DNA of 64,000 nt from Neorhizobium galegae bv. officinalis (lineage in GTDB: Bacteria; Pseudomonadota; Alphaproteobacteria; Rhizobiales; Rhizobiaceae): the NCBI GenBank assembly GCA_000985875.1, contig CCRI01000020.1, positions 50,024-114,023 on the forward strand, given 5' to 3'. Below the pieces are notes generated by a model, which saw only the letters and a program-made list of their open reading frames with translations, made no database searches and was not told the origin of the DNA. Below are positions 16,463 through 26,758 of the stretch, in pieces (positions within the stretch are counted from its first letter, which is position 1; each line of letters begins with the position of its first letter). The position numbers and the translations under genes were made by a program.

Positions 16463-17341
16463 ATGCGTTTCGGGCTCTCGGTCGCACTCGCGACCCCTTT
16501 TGACAAAGACGGCCGGATTGCGCTTGACGCGATGGTCGCCCAGGCCCGCCGCAGCCTCGATGCCGGCTGCGACAGCGTCACGGTTTTCGGCACCACCGGC
16601 GAAGGCTGCTCGATCGGCAATCGTGAACGGGAGGCGGTACTGTCGGGCATGATTTCGGGCGGCATTGCGCCGCATCAGATCGTTGCGGGCGTGCTCGTCG
16701 ATGCGGCTGAGGATGCCGCCGAACAGGCCGCGCACGCCCTGTCCACGGGTGCGCGCAACATTCTTCTGGCCCCGCCTTCCTATTTCAAGGATGTCAGCGA
16801 CGAAGGCCTGTTCGGCTGGTTCTCCACCGTCTTCGCGCTTCTGGGCGACAAGGCCTGCGACATCATCGTCTACCACATCCCGTCGGTGACGATGGTGCCG
16901 CTCAGCCACGCGCTGATCGGCCGGCTCCGCCAGGCATTTCCCGGCATTGTCACCGGCGTGAAGGATTCCGGCGGTGAATGGGCCTTTACCGAAAAGCTGC
17001 TCAAGGAACATGGCGACCTCATCATCCTGATCGGTGACGAGCGGCATCTGGCCCAAGGCGTACGCCTCGGCGGACAGGGCGCGATCTCCGGTGTCGCAAA
17101 TTTCGCCCCGCGCGAAGTCCGCCGTATGGCCGTCGATGGCGAGGACGATCAGCGGATTGTCGATCTCGTCCTCGAATTGCTCAAATATCCCGTCACTCCG
17201 GCCGTGAAGGCGATGATCGCCCATCTTTCGAGCGACCCGTCATGGCTGACGGTGCGTCCGCCGCTTCTTTCGATCCCCGACGAGGGTCAGCGCCTGTTGG
17301 CTTCGGCCTTCGACACCCTGTTCCGTTCGAAGGCGGCCTGA
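16463..17341 (+). CDS. DapA/NAL-superfamily aldolase or dehydratase (module B)
   Basis: Class I lyase of 292 residues. VFGTTGEGCSI is the pyruvate-binding loop, the tyrosine is in IIVYHIPS and the Schiff-base lysine is in TGVKDSGGEW. The GGGAGGA ribosome site ends 13 bases before the ATG, longer than usual, but no closer start exists. It is followed after five bases by a GntR gene and then a sugar importer. It is likely to split a 2-keto-3-deoxy acid made from the imported sugar into pyruvate and an aldehyde; this is inferred from family and context. It is paralogous in type to 14304-15203 but not a recent copy. Confidence 0.83.
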   Translation: MRFGLSVALATPFDKDGRIALDAMVAQARRSLDAGCDSVTVFGTTGEGCSIGNREREAVLSGMISGGIAPHQIVAGVLVDAAEDAAEQAAHALSTGARNILLAPPSYFKDVSDEGLFGWFSTVFALLGDKACDIIVYHIPSVTMVPLSHALIGRLRQAFPGIVTGVKDSGGEWAFTEKLLKEHGDLIILIGDERHLAQGVRLGGQGAISGVANFAPREVRRMAVDGEDDQRIVDLVLELLKYPVTPAVKAMIAHLSSDPSWLTVRPPLLSIPDEGQRLLASAFDTLFRSKAA

Positions 17342-17346
17342 AGACC

Positions 17347-18027
17347 ATGGATCAGGCGCGCCCCACGGAAAGTCCGGTCGAGGAGCCGTCCACGCTGAGG
17401 GAGAAGGCTTACGAGAGCTTCACCCGCCACCTTCTGGCGCGTGACGTTCGCCCGGGCCAGTTCGTCTCGCAGCGCCGGCTGGTGGAACTGACGGGCCTGA
17501 CGCTGGGCGCCATCCGTGAACTCGTGCCGAGGCTCGAGGCCGAGGGGCTGATCAAGACCGTACCGCAACGCGGCCTGCAGATCGCCCATATCGACCTCAA
17601 CCTCATCCGTGAGGCCTTCCAGCTTCGCGTCTTCCTGGAAAAGGAAGCCGTTGCACTGTTCACCCGCTCGGCCTCCGATCAGGCGGTCGCCAGGCTTTTG
17701 AATGAGCATCGCGAGATCGTCCAGGCGATCCAGGGCGGCAACGACAGCCGCGAGCTGGAGCTCCATGCGCAGGCGGTCGACTGGGGCATGCACGACGCCT
17801 TCATCGATGCGCTCGACAACACGATCATTTCGAACGTCTATCGGGTAAATTCCATCAAGATGCGGCTGATCAGGCAGGAGCGGTTCCGCATCGACGGCCG
17901 GGTCGGGCCCGTCATGAACGAGCATCTGAAAGTGCTCGAAGCGATCGAGCGGCGCTCCGTGGAGGAAGCGGTCGCGGCACTCGTCGCCCATATCAATCAC
18001 GCGAGGGATCGCGCGATCAGACTTTAG
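17347..18027 (+). CDS. GntR-family transcriptional regulator, FCD subfamily (module B)
   Basis: Regulator of 226 residues. Winged helix-turn-helix blocks are RPGQFVSQRRLVELTGLTLG and PQRGLQIAHI, with an FCD domain behind. The ATG at 17347, five bases after the preceding stop codon, is preferred over a longer frame that lies inside the DapA-family gene. It is a clear paralogue of the regulator at 13588-14271. It is co-transcribed with its DapA-family neighbour and upstream of the sugar importer, so it probably represses this unit until the substrate arrives. Confidence 0.87.
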   Translation: MDQARPTESPVEEPSTLREKAYESFTRHLLARDVRPGQFVSQRRLVELTGLTLGAIRELVPRLEAEGLIKTVPQRGLQIAHIDLNLIREAFQLRVFLEKEAVALFTRSASDQAVARLLNEHREIVQAIQGGNDSRELELHAQAVDWGMHDAFIDALDNTIISNVYRVNSIKMRLIRQERFRIDGRVGPVMNEHLKVLEAIERRSVEEAVAALVAHINHARDRAIRL

Positions 18028-18077
18028 AAAAAGCAGCCGGAGACAAGGGTATCCGGCGCATAGGAGGAGGAAATAGC

Positions 18078-19409
18078 ATGTCAGCTTCGTTCTGGAATCC
18101 CACCCGCCGCAGCTTTCTGGCCGGTTCGGCGGCGCTCGGCGCCGCCGGACTGGTCGGCTCGCGCCCGGCCTCGGCCGCCGTCGACTGGAAGCGCTTCGCC
18201 GGCACCACGCTGGAAGTGAACCTCGTCAAGAGCCCGCGCGGCGACACCATCATCAAGTACCTGGCCGAGTTCGAAGCGCTGACCGGCATCAAGGTCAATG
18301 CCGAAGCGACCCCGGAACAGCAGCAGCGCCAGAAGGCGACGATCGAGCTCTCGTCCGGCAAGCCGAGCTTCGACGTCATCCACCTGAGCTACCATGTGCA
18401 GAAGCGCCAGTTCGAAAAGGGCGGCTGGCTTGCCGATATCAGCGGCTTCCTGAAGGATCCGTCGCTCACCGACCCATCGTTGACGGAAAGTGATTTCGCC
18501 GAAGCCGGCCTCACCTTTGCAAAGGACAAGGACGGCAAGCTGCGCTCCCTGCCCTTCTCGGTCGATTACTGGATCGTCTACTGGAACAAGGAGCTCTTCG
18601 AGAAGAAGGGCCTCGCCTACCCGAAGACCTTCGACGAGATGGCTGCGGCAGCAGAGGCGCTGACCGACAAGAGCTCCAATACCTACGGTTTCGTTGCCCG
18701 CGGCCTGAAGAACGCCAACGTTCCGGTCTGGACGACGCTCATGCTCGGCTACGGCGCGACGCCCCTCGGTCCGGATGGCAAGCTGCGCACGACCTCCGAC
18801 GAAGCCGTCGAGGCCGCCAAGCTCTACCAGCGCCTGATGACCAAGTCGGCCCCGGCCGGCATTTCCGGCTTCAACTGGGCGGAATCCCAGTCGGCCTTCC
18901 TGCAGGGCAAAGTCGGCATGTGGCTGGATGGCGTCGGCTTTGCTCCGCCGCTCGAAGACCCGCAGAAGTCCCGCGTCGTCGGCAAGGTCGGTTACGGCGT
19001 CATGCCGAAGGGACCGAAGGCGCAGGCAGCCGCCACCACCGGCGACGGCATCGCCGTGACCGCCGGCAGCCAGAAGAAGGAAGCAGCCTATCTGTTCTGC
19101 CAGTGGGTCATCTCGAAGGAGATGGGCGCGCGTCTGCTGCAGGCCGGTGCCGGCGTTCCCTTCCGCCAGTCGATCCTCGCCGATGCGGAAGTCCGCAAGG
19201 GTGTCACCATGCCGAGCGCATGGGTTGATGCGGTTGCCGCTTCCGGCAAGGTGTCGCAGCTTGCACTGCCGGTCATCATTCCGGTGACGGAATTCCGCGA
19301 CATCTACGGCGTCGGTCTGACCAACATGATCGGCGGTGCCGACCCGGCGACGGAACTCAAGACGGCAACGGCACAGTTCGAACCGGTGCTTGCCAAGAGC
19401 GAGGGATAA
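18078..19409 (+). CDS. Sugar ABC importer substrate-binding protein, family 1
   Basis: Periplasmic binding protein of 443 residues in the MalE/UgpB group (SBP_bac_1). The N-terminus carries a twin-arginine-like signal, TRRSFLAGSAALGAAGL, with cleavage near SAAV (about residue 35). AGGAGGAGG lies just upstream of the ATG, an unusually strong ribosome site fitting the high expression of binding proteins. The first permease gene starts within the last base of its stop codon. The ligand is probably a sugar, polyol or sugar derivative. Confidence 0.92.
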   Translation: MSASFWNPTRRSFLAGSAALGAAGLVGSRPASAAVDWKRFAGTTLEVNLVKSPRGDTIIKYLAEFEALTGIKVNAEATPEQQQRQKATIELSSGKPSFDVIHLSYHVQKRQFEKGGWLADISGFLKDPSLTDPSLTESDFAEAGLTFAKDKDGKLRSLPFSVDYWIVYWNKELFEKKGLAYPKTFDEMAAAAEALTDKSSNTYGFVARGLKNANVPVWTTLMLGYGATPLGPDGKLRTTSDEAVEAAKLYQRLMTKSAPAGISGFNWAESQSAFLQGKVGMWLDGVGFAPPLEDPQKSRVVGKVGYGVMPKGPKAQAAATTGDGIAVTAGSQKKEAAYLFCQWVISKEMGARLLQAGAGVPFRQSILADAEVRKGVTMPSAWVDAVAASGKVSQLALPVIIPVTEFRDIYGVGLTNMIGGADPATELKTATAQFEPVLAKSEG

Positions 19410-20344
19410 TGGCCTCCGTGAGCATCGAAACAGCACGGACGGAAACCGATAATAAGAGGAGCAAGCCGAGCCGGCTTGCTCCCAACTACTGGCCTTTCGT
19501 CGTTCCCGCCCTGATCGTCATCGGCGCGGTCATCGTCTTCCCGTGGGTGTTCACCCTCTGGATGAGCGTGAACAGCTGGACGCTGGGACAGGAGCAGACC
19601 TTTGCCGGGTTGGACAACTACATCCGGCTGGCGACCGATTTCCGCTTCTGGGAATCGCTCTGGCATACGCTGATCTTTACCGTGCTCGCGGTCGTGGCGC
19701 CGCTGTTTCTCGGCACGCTCGCAGCACTGATCTTCGATGCTCAATTTCCGCTGAGGGGTTTCCTGCGCGGCGTCTTCGTCATGCCGATGATGGCGACCCC
19801 GGTCGCCATCGCACTCGTCTGGACCATGATGTTCCATCCGCAGCTCGGCGTGCTCAACTATCTCCTGTCGCTGGTCGGCATCGGCCCGCAGGAATGGATC
19901 TATAACCGTTACAGCGTCATTCCCTCGCTGGTCCTCGTCGAAACCTGGCAATGGACGCCGCTGATCATGCTGATCGTGCTCGGCGGCCTCGCCTCGCTTC
20001 CGCGCGAACCCTATGAAAGCGCTGAGATCGACGGCGCCAACGCCTGGCAGAAATTCCGCTACCTGACGCTTCCGATGATCGCGCCCTTCCTGATGATCGG
20101 CGTCATCATCCGCGCGATCGACGCGATCAAGAGCTTCGACATCATCTACGCGATGACGCAAGGAGGCCCCGGCACGGCGTCAGAGACGATCAACATCTAC
20201 CTCTACAACACCGCCTTCTCCTATTACGACATCGGCTACGGCTCGGCGATGGCGGTCGTCTTCTTCGTCATCATCGTCGCACTCTCCCTCGTGCTGATGA
20301 TGGTCCGCGCACGGACGAACTGGTCGGACATGGAGACGCGCTGA
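19409..20344 (+). CDS. Sugar ABC importer permease, MalF/UgpA type
   Basis: Inner-membrane permease of 311 residues with six predicted helices. The first is near residues 28-50 (VVPALIVIGAVIVFPWVFTL). The EAA loop is present as EPYESAEIDGANAWQKFRYL. The start codon shares a base with the stop of the binding-protein gene (TAATG), and its own stop overlaps the next permease start in the same manner, indicating coupled translation. Confidence 0.92.
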   Translation: MASVSIETARTETDNKRSKPSRLAPNYWPFVVPALIVIGAVIVFPWVFTLWMSVNSWTLGQEQTFAGLDNYIRLATDFRFWESLWHTLIFTVLAVVAPLFLGTLAALIFDAQFPLRGFLRGVFVMPMMATPVAIALVWTMMFHPQLGVLNYLLSLVGIGPQEWIYNRYSVIPSLVLVETWQWTPLIMLIVLGGLASLPREPYESAEIDGANAWQKFRYLTLPMIAPFLMIGVIIRAIDAIKSFDIIYAMTQGGPGTASETINIYLYNTAFSYYDIGYGSAMAVVFFVIIVALSLVLMMVRARTNWSDMETR

Positions 20345-21195
20345 TGGAACGCCCTCTCACCAAACGCCCCCTCATCAGACGCAAGACGCTCGATCGCATC
20401 GGCCTGCTGTTCGCAGCCCTCGTCATGGTGTCGCCGGTCGTGCTGTTCTTCCTCTGGATGATCTCGCTGTCGCTCAAATACGAGATCGACAACGGCGCCT
20501 ATCCGCCGATCCTGATTCCGGAAAACTTCGCCTGGTCGAACTATGTGCAGGTGTTCCGCGAGAACAATTTCTTCCTGTACTTCTGGAACTCCGTGCTGGT
20601 GACGGGGGCCGCGACGCTGCTGGCACTCATCATCGGCGTGCCGGCGGGCTACGGCATCGCACGGTTGAAGGCGGAAAAGGCGGCGATCGTCATCATGATC
20701 GCCCGCATGACGCCGGGCCTTTCCTTCCTCATTCCGCTCTTCCTGCTGTTCCAGTGGCTGAACCTGCTCGGCACGCTCTGGCCGCAGATCATCATCCATC
20801 TCGTCGTCACCGTGCCGATCGTCGTGTGGATCATGATCGGTTATTTCGAGACGACGCCGATGGAGCTCGAAGAGGCCGCCAGCATCGACGGTGCAACGCC
20901 CTGGCAGGTGTTCCGCCTCGTGGCGCTGCCGATCGCCAAGCCCGGCATCGTGGTCGCCTTCATCCTGGCGCTCATCTTCTCCTGGAACAACTTCGTCTTC
21001 GGCATCGTCCTTGCAAGCCGCACGACGCGAACGCTGCCGGTCGCCGTCTACAACATGCTTTCCTTCGAACAGGTCAGCTGGGGGCCGCTCGCCGCGGCTG
21101 CTCTGATCGTCACCCTCCCCGTGCTGGTACTCACCCTGTTCGCCCAGAAGCAGATCGTCGCAGGCCTGACGGCCGGCGCGGTCAAGGGCGGCTGA
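20344..21195 (+). CDS. Sugar ABC importer permease, MalG/UgpE type
   Basis: Second inner-membrane permease, 283 residues, six helices. The EAA loop is ELEEAASIDGATPWQVFRLV, and the carboxy-terminal FAQKQIVAGLTAGAVKG end is typical of MalG-type permeases. It starts at the TGATG overlap with the upstream permease and is followed after 27 bases by the ATPase. Confidence 0.92.
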   Translation: MERPLTKRPLIRRKTLDRIGLLFAALVMVSPVVLFFLWMISLSLKYEIDNGAYPPILIPENFAWSNYVQVFRENNFFLYFWNSVLVTGAATLLALIIGVPAGYGIARLKAEKAAIVIMIARMTPGLSFLIPLFLLFQWLNLLGTLWPQIIIHLVVTVPIVVWIMIGYFETTPMELEEAASIDGATPWQVFRLVALPIAKPGIVVAFILALIFSWNNFVFGIVLASRTTRTLPVAVYNMLSFEQVSWGPLAAAALIVTLPVLVLTLFAQKQIVAGLTAGAVKGG

Positions 21196-21222
21196 GCAGG
21201 CTCACAAACAGGATCGAATTTC

Positions 21223-22281
<1,059 letters not shown>

Positions 22282-22427
22282 ATAAGGCCGGCTCGCCATG
22301 ACCACCGGCACACGTGCGACGAAATCGTTATCGGCGAGACCTTTCCACGACTTCGATCAGTGTCGTAGAACGTAAAAAGCGTTGAACAGCGAACCTCGCC
22401 GCAACATCATCGACCTGGGGAAGAGCG

Positions 22428-22703
22428 ATGCATATCGAACGCGACCCGAACGGCGACTTTATCCTGGAATCCGGCGAGATTGCCGGTCGGTTCGGGCTGT
22501 CTCGCGACGAGTTCCGGCAGAGAATCCGCCAGGGTCTCGTGACGAGCACCGTGGAGCGTGGCGAAGCCGAGGACATTGGAACATCCCGCCTGAGCGTTCG
22601 TCTCGGAAACCGCCTGTGGCGCGCCGTCCTGAACAACGAAGGCGAGGTTCAAAACGAAGCCGTGACCTTCGTTCGTGGAAGAGGTCGATTGAGCGAATCC
22701 TGA
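22428..22703 (+). CDS. DUF6522-type small protein
   Basis: Small soluble protein of 91 residues. The pattern of a short beta-rich start (IERDPNGDFILESG), a helix-forming middle with FGLSRDEFRQRIRQGLVTS, then VERGEAEDIGTSRLSVRLGN matches DUF6522 proteins, which I recall beside nitrogen-oxide and microaerobic genes of alphaproteobacteria. It is convergent with hemN, only 43 bases away from its end, which fits a microaerobic/haem link. Molecular function is unknown. Confidence 0.7.
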   Translation: MHIERDPNGDFILESGEIAGRFGLSRDEFRQRIRQGLVTSTVERGEAEDIGTSRLSVRLGNRLWRAVLNNEGEVQNEAVTFVRGRGRLSES

Positions 22704-22746
22704 CGCCGATCCGGCCCATGCGGCGATCGAACGAGCTAAATGCCCC

Positions 22747-24099
22747 CTAAGCAGCCTTGCTGAAGGACCTGCCGCTCTTGTTCAGATAAGCGTCGAATGC
22801 CGAGGCAGCAGCTCTGACGATGAACCGGTGATCCTCCGAGACGCGGATAGACCCGCCCCGGCGCTCAATCAGGCCGTCTCGTTCAAGCTCATCGAGCCGA
22901 TCGTTGCCCCCCAGCAGAAGATCGGCATCGAAGCCATGCGCCGCCGCAAGGGCCGCAACATCAACCGCGAAATCGCACATCAGCCTTTCGATCACCTCGC
23001 CGCGCAACCGGTCTTCCGGTGTGAGGCGATAGCCCTTGGCGACCGGCAGCTCGCCTTTCGACACCCGGGTCGCATAGAGACCGGGTGGAACCTCGTTCTG
23101 GATATATCCCTGCGGCAGCCGACCGATCGAGGACGCGCCGAGCCCGATCAGCGCCTCGCAGGCATCCGTCGTATAGCCTTGGAAATTCCGGTGCAGCCGG
23201 CCTTCGGTCTGCGCAAGCGAGAGCTCGTCCCCAGGCAGGGCGAAATGATCGAGGCCGATCCTGACATAGCCCGCCGCCGCCAAGGCGTCTGATATCGCGG
23301 TTGCCTGAAGCGCGCGCTCCCGCGCATCCGGAAGCGCCGCCTCGTTGATAAGCCGCTGGTGCTTCTTGAAGCTCGGGATATGCGCATAACCGAAGACGGC
23401 AAGGCGATCCGGCCGCATGCTGACGGCCGCCTCGACCGTCTCGACACAGGATTCGACCGTCTGAAACGGCAATCCATAGATCAGGTCGAAGTTGATCGCG
23501 TTGATATCGTTACGGCGAAGATGTTCCACCGTCTCCATCGTCGTCTCGACGCTCTGGATGCGGTTGATCGCCTTCTGGACCTTCGGGTCGAAGCTCTGGA
23601 CGCCAAGGCTCGCGCGAGTGACGCCCGCCTCCCCGAGCGCGTTTGCCATCTCCCTGGTCAAGGTTCGCGGATCGATTTCGACCGCAGCATTGAGGACCCC
23701 TGCAAAACCGAGACGGTTGCGGAACGCATCCATCAGCGCGATGAATTCCTCCGGTTTGATGATGGTCGGCGTTCCGCCGCCGAAGTGGATTTCGCCGACG
23801 CTGAAACTGTCGTTCCTGGCCGATGCCAGAAGCTCGATCTCCCGGTGCAATGTCTCGATATAGTCGAGAATGGGCCTGTCGCGCTCGGTGATCGTGGTGT
23901 GACAGCCGCAATACCAGCACATCGACCGACAGAAGGGGATGTGGATATAAAGCGAGGTCGGTTGCTCGTCGGGCAAGGCCCTCAGCCAGGACGGATAGTC
24001 GAGGGCGTCGAACTCCGGGCTGAAGTTGGGAGCCGTCGGATAACTCGTGTAGCGCGGCAGCCGTGCATCGCCATATTTCTCGATTATCGCTGCAGACAT
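22747..24099 (-). CDS. hemN: Oxygen-independent coproporphyrinogen III oxidase
   Basis: Radical-SAM enzyme of 450 residues that converts coproporphyrinogen III to protoporphyrinogen IX without oxygen in haem biosynthesis. The [4Fe-4S] ligands are C57, C61 and C64 in FCRSMCWYCGCHT, with the extra cysteine C66 typical of true HemN. The SAM-binding GGGTPT and the N-terminal PRYTSYPTAP block also match HemN rather than HemW. A half-perfect FNR/FixK-like site lies 59-72 bases upstream of the ATG, suggesting induction under low oxygen. Confidence 0.95.
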   Translation of the reverse strand: MSAAIIEKYGDARLPRYTSYPTAPNFSPEFDALDYPSWLRALPDEQPTSLYIHIPFCRSMCWYCGCHTTITERDRPILDYIETLHREIELLASARNDSFSVGEIHFGGGTPTIIKPEEFIALMDAFRNRLGFAGVLNAAVEIDPRTLTREMANALGEAGVTRASLGVQSFDPKVQKAINRIQSVETTMETVEHLRRNDINAINFDLIYGLPFQTVESCVETVEAAVSMRPDRLAVFGYAHIPSFKKHQRLINEAALPDARERALQATAISDALAAAGYVRIGLDHFALPGDELSLAQTEGRLHRNFQGYTTDACEALIGLGASSIGRLPQGYIQNEVPPGLYATRVSKGELPVAKGYRLTPEDRLRGEVIERLMCDFAVDVAALAAAHGFDADLLLGGNDRLDELERDGLIERRGGSIRVSEDHRFIVRAAASAFDAYLNKSGRSFSKAA

Positions 24100-24157
24100 G
24101 TCGGGCTCCTTTCAGTTTTCTTCAAAGAGCATCTAACTGCCCGGCGCCCGCCTCTCT

Positions 24158-24171
24158 TTGTGCAAAATCAA
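24158..24171 (-). promoter_or_regulatory. Candidate FNR/FixK/FnrN-type site upstream of hemN
   Basis: TTGTG-CAAA-ATCAA matches one half of the consensus TTGAT-N4-ATCAA perfectly and retains TTG in the other. Its centre is about 65 bases upstream of the hemN start codon. A second symmetric sequence (ATTTG-N8-CAAAT) lies at 24197-24214. Anaerobic control of hemN by FnrN/FixK is established in rhizobia; binding here is inferred. Confidence 0.55.
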
Positions 24172-24280
24172 CGACGGCGTCCTCTTTCTGTAAAATATTT
24201 GTCCCGACGCAAATTTCCTCCGATGCGCCGCTGCTAGATCATCAGGGCGGGCGGCCCCGGCGCGGCAGGCCGGCGCGGGG

Positions 24281-25894
24281 TCAAGGCGCGATTTCGATCT
24301 CGCCTTCCATCCTTGTGATCTCAAAATCGCTGATGATCACGTCAAGGCGAAGTCGCCACCGTCCGGAAATAGGAAGCACTATATCGGGCACCGTCCAGCC
24401 GTCCCTGCCTTTCTCGGCCCGGCGCCTTATCGGCTCGATCTCGGCGCCGGGGTTCGACAGCACAACCGTTACTTCCTGAGGATCGAGCGGCGACCGGTCG
24501 CTTTTGGCGATGACCGCGGATATCCCGACCTCCCCTGCCCTGTCCGGCGTGATCCTGACGTCAGCCACGGCCTTGCTGGTCTCTAGGTGAACGACGGCAG
24601 TCCTCTGAACTTCGGCGATCAAGGTACGTGGAGGCGGCGTGAACCGCCACGTCGCAGCCACCGCAAAGATGAGGAGCAGGATGACAGTCTCCGCGGCGAC
24701 CGAACGAGTGAGCTGGCGGATCGCCGCAGGCTCTCCCTTTTCCGAACGGGACGTGAGTTTCCACCGGTTGATGGCCGCCAGGGCAAACAGCAGGACGAGC
24801 AGCCCGAGCTTGACGAGGAATACGATCCCGTACGCCGTCGTGATCAGCCCAGCCGGAGTGCGGACCTGGACGACGGCAAGCACACATCCGGCAACGGCAA
24901 GAACCAGGACGGCCCATGGTATGAAGACCGAGAAGCGATGCAGTGCCGCACCGGCCGCTTCCCCGCCCTTTCTGAACTCGGCCAGGAGCGGCAGCAGCGC
25001 GCCGGCCCAGATCGCGATAGTCGCGACATGCAGGAAAACGGCCGGGCGCATCAGCAATTGCGGGTCTGCCGCACTCGCGTGCCCGCTGAGGCAGAGGGCA
25101 AATGCCGCCGTTATGAGGGCCGAGATGGATATCCAGCGGGCGTCCTTGCCCCGGCCGCTGGCCAGAGCAAGCCCTGCAAGCGCCAGGGCCGCGATGGCAA
25201 AGATGACCGTCGGCCCGAAGCTCGTGGTCATTCCCGCCTTCCAGACAGCCGGCGCGAAGAGCTGCGAAACAGGCTCGCCCACCGCATCGAGGCCCTGGAA
25301 GCCGGCTGAAAGCAGGGCACCCGCAAAGCCGATGCCGAGGGTAGCAAGCACCTGTCTCAGCGCCTTCCCGGAACCGTTCGCGAACCAGTGGACGGCAAAA
25401 GCGCCGCCGACCCCGAAGAAGAGACCGACATAGAGCGCCACCTTGCCGATCCAGAGGCCGGTTCGGACCGGCCAGTCGATATCGACCACCGTGCGGCCGG
25501 CGTCGGCGTTCGGCCGCCCGATCGAGAAGACGACAGAGCCGCCGATCGGGTGGCCGTCCTCTGAAACGACCCGCCAGGAGAGAAGATAGCTCCCGTCCGA
25601 AAGGTCGGGCGGGGTGATCTCGACCGTCCTGTCCTTCAGGGCGAAGTTTTTGAGAGTGACTGTACTGCGGTCCGGCCGCGTGAGCTTGAGGCTGGTCGGC
25701 GAGACAGGCTCGCTGAACGTCAGGGCGATCACGCGCGGGGCCGTGGACACGACCGAGCCATCGCGCGGCTCGGTCGTGTTGAGGGATGCATGGGCGGATG
25801 CCGCCGCCGCCATGACCGACCACAGCAGGATCGCATACACGAACCGCGGCAGGGTGCCGGTCAGTGAAAGTGCCTTGTAGCAAAGCGGCGTCAT
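24281..25894 (-). CDS. CopC-CopD fusion copper-handling membrane protein
   Basis: Predicted inner-membrane protein of 537 residues. A signal peptide ends near ASAHASLN, exposing the N-terminal histidine that binds Cu(II) in CopC. The CopC domain spans about residues 34-128 and includes LTFSEPVS and SEDGHPIGGSVVFSIG. A multi-helix CopD membrane domain follows (about residues 150-410), then a periplasmic tail of about 120 residues. Fused CopC-CopD proteins are implicated in copper uptake or periplasmic copper delivery. It lies directly downstream of a YcnI-type gene in the same orientation, a common pairing. Confidence 0.85.
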   Translation of the reverse strand: MTPLCYKALSLTGTLPRFVYAILLWSVMAAAASAHASLNTTEPRDGSVVSTAPRVIALTFSEPVSPTSLKLTRPDRSTVTLKNFALKDRTVEITPPDLSDGSYLLSWRVVSEDGHPIGGSVVFSIGRPNADAGRTVVDIDWPVRTGLWIGKVALYVGLFFGVGGAFAVHWFANGSGKALRQVLATLGIGFAGALLSAGFQGLDAVGEPVSQLFAPAVWKAGMTTSFGPTVIFAIAALALAGLALASGRGKDARWISISALITAAFALCLSGHASAADPQLLMRPAVFLHVATIAIWAGALLPLLAEFRKGGEAAGAALHRFSVFIPWAVLVLAVAGCVLAVVQVRTPAGLITTAYGIVFLVKLGLLVLLFALAAINRWKLTSRSEKGEPAAIRQLTRSVAAETVILLLIFAVAATWRFTPPPRTLIAEVQRTAVVHLETSKAVADVRITPDRAGEVGISAVIAKSDRSPLDPQEVTVVLSNPGAEIEPIRRRAEKGRDGWTVPDIVLPISGRWRLRLDVIISDFEITRMEGEIEIAP

Positions 25895-25925
25895 CGGCCT
25901 TCATGCTCCCGAATGGATCGATCGC

Positions 25926-26453
25926 TTAGTTGCCGGCCTTCTGAAGAAGCTTGACGCCCGGGGCCGGGAGTTCGAGGTCCGACGCCTTCTGTCCTGCGGC
26001 CGGCACTTCGATCCAGCGTTCCTTGAGGCCTTCCGGGCACTCCTGGATCACCGGGAAGTAGAGCATCTCGCCGGCTTTCAGATCGGCTGCAATCGTGCCC
26101 CGCAGGACGAATTCCTCATACTCGTCGTCGCCGAGGTTGCCGCCGCTCCAGACCACCTCCTTGACCCCTTCGGTGACGGGAGAGCCGTGATTGTCATAGA
26201 CCTTGGCATAGGTGCCCTTGACCTTGCCGAGCGTCCAGCCGGCCTTCGGCTGCGGCTTGACGCCGTAAAAACCTTCCGGAATCTGGATGCGCACGGTGTT
26301 CGTCGGCTTGCCCTCGCAACCGTGCGGCACGCGCAGCACCGCCTTGTAGGTCGAGCCTAGAGGCGCTTCCTTTGTTTCCAGGGTGACATGCGCCAGGGCA
26401 GCGGTGCTGCCGACCACGAGGATGGCGGCGGTTGTCGTGATTTTCTTCAACAT
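25926..26453 (-). CDS. YcnI/DUF1775 periplasmic copper-binding protein
   Basis: Secreted protein of 175 residues. A signal peptide (MLKKITTTAAILVVGSTAAL) is cleaved before AHVTLE, placing a histidine near the mature N-terminus as in YcnI copper sites. The RVPHGCEG block and the KAGWTLGKVKGTY stretch are characteristic of DUF1775. The ATG at 26453 is preferred because GGAG lies six bases upstream. It precedes the CopC-CopD fusion by 31 bases; the two are probably one transcript that scavenges or delivers periplasmic copper. Confidence 0.85.
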   Translation of the reverse strand: MLKKITTTAAILVVGSTAALAHVTLETKEAPLGSTYKAVLRVPHGCEGKPTNTVRIQIPEGFYGVKPQPKAGWTLGKVKGTYAKVYDNHGSPVTEGVKEVVWSGGNLGDDEYEEFVLRGTIAADLKAGEMLYFPVIQECPEGLKERWIEVPAAGQKASDLELPAPGVKLLQKAGN

Positions 26454-26758
26454 GTGAATCTCCATGCTTGGCCGCGCGTTGGACGGCCTGATTTTCAGGT
26501 GCCGGGCAGCCGGGAAGGCGCCCGTCCGGGATGGATTGATGGTTTGAAACGGCGTCCCGCCCTTGCTCCGATCCCATCAGCCGCCGGGATGCGTTACGCG
26601 GCTTTTGCCGCGTCATTGCCGTTGGCCGAAGCGAATTTACGGAACAGAGGAGTGCCCGACCTGCAGCGCCTGGCGATCGGTGGGGTTCACCAGCTGCGCT
26701 TCAAGTCTTTGGCTCGCATGCCGTGTCGCAAGACGATATACGTTTGCGAGGCAAGCTT
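26454..26758. other. Non-coding stretch between YcnI and DUF2946 genes, with a perfect hairpin
   Basis: No credible gene is seen. At 26596-26613 ACGCGGC-TTTT-GCCGCGT forms a perfect seven-base-pair stem with a four-base loop; there is no T run after it on either strand. It could be a weak terminator or a leader hairpin of the ycnI-copCD transcript. Confidence 0.45.

Noticed and set aside
24220..24280. Terminator for the CopC-CopD gene
   Set aside because: A GC-rich hairpin with a bulge is present past the stop codon, but there is no T run and pairing is irregular, so it was not called.
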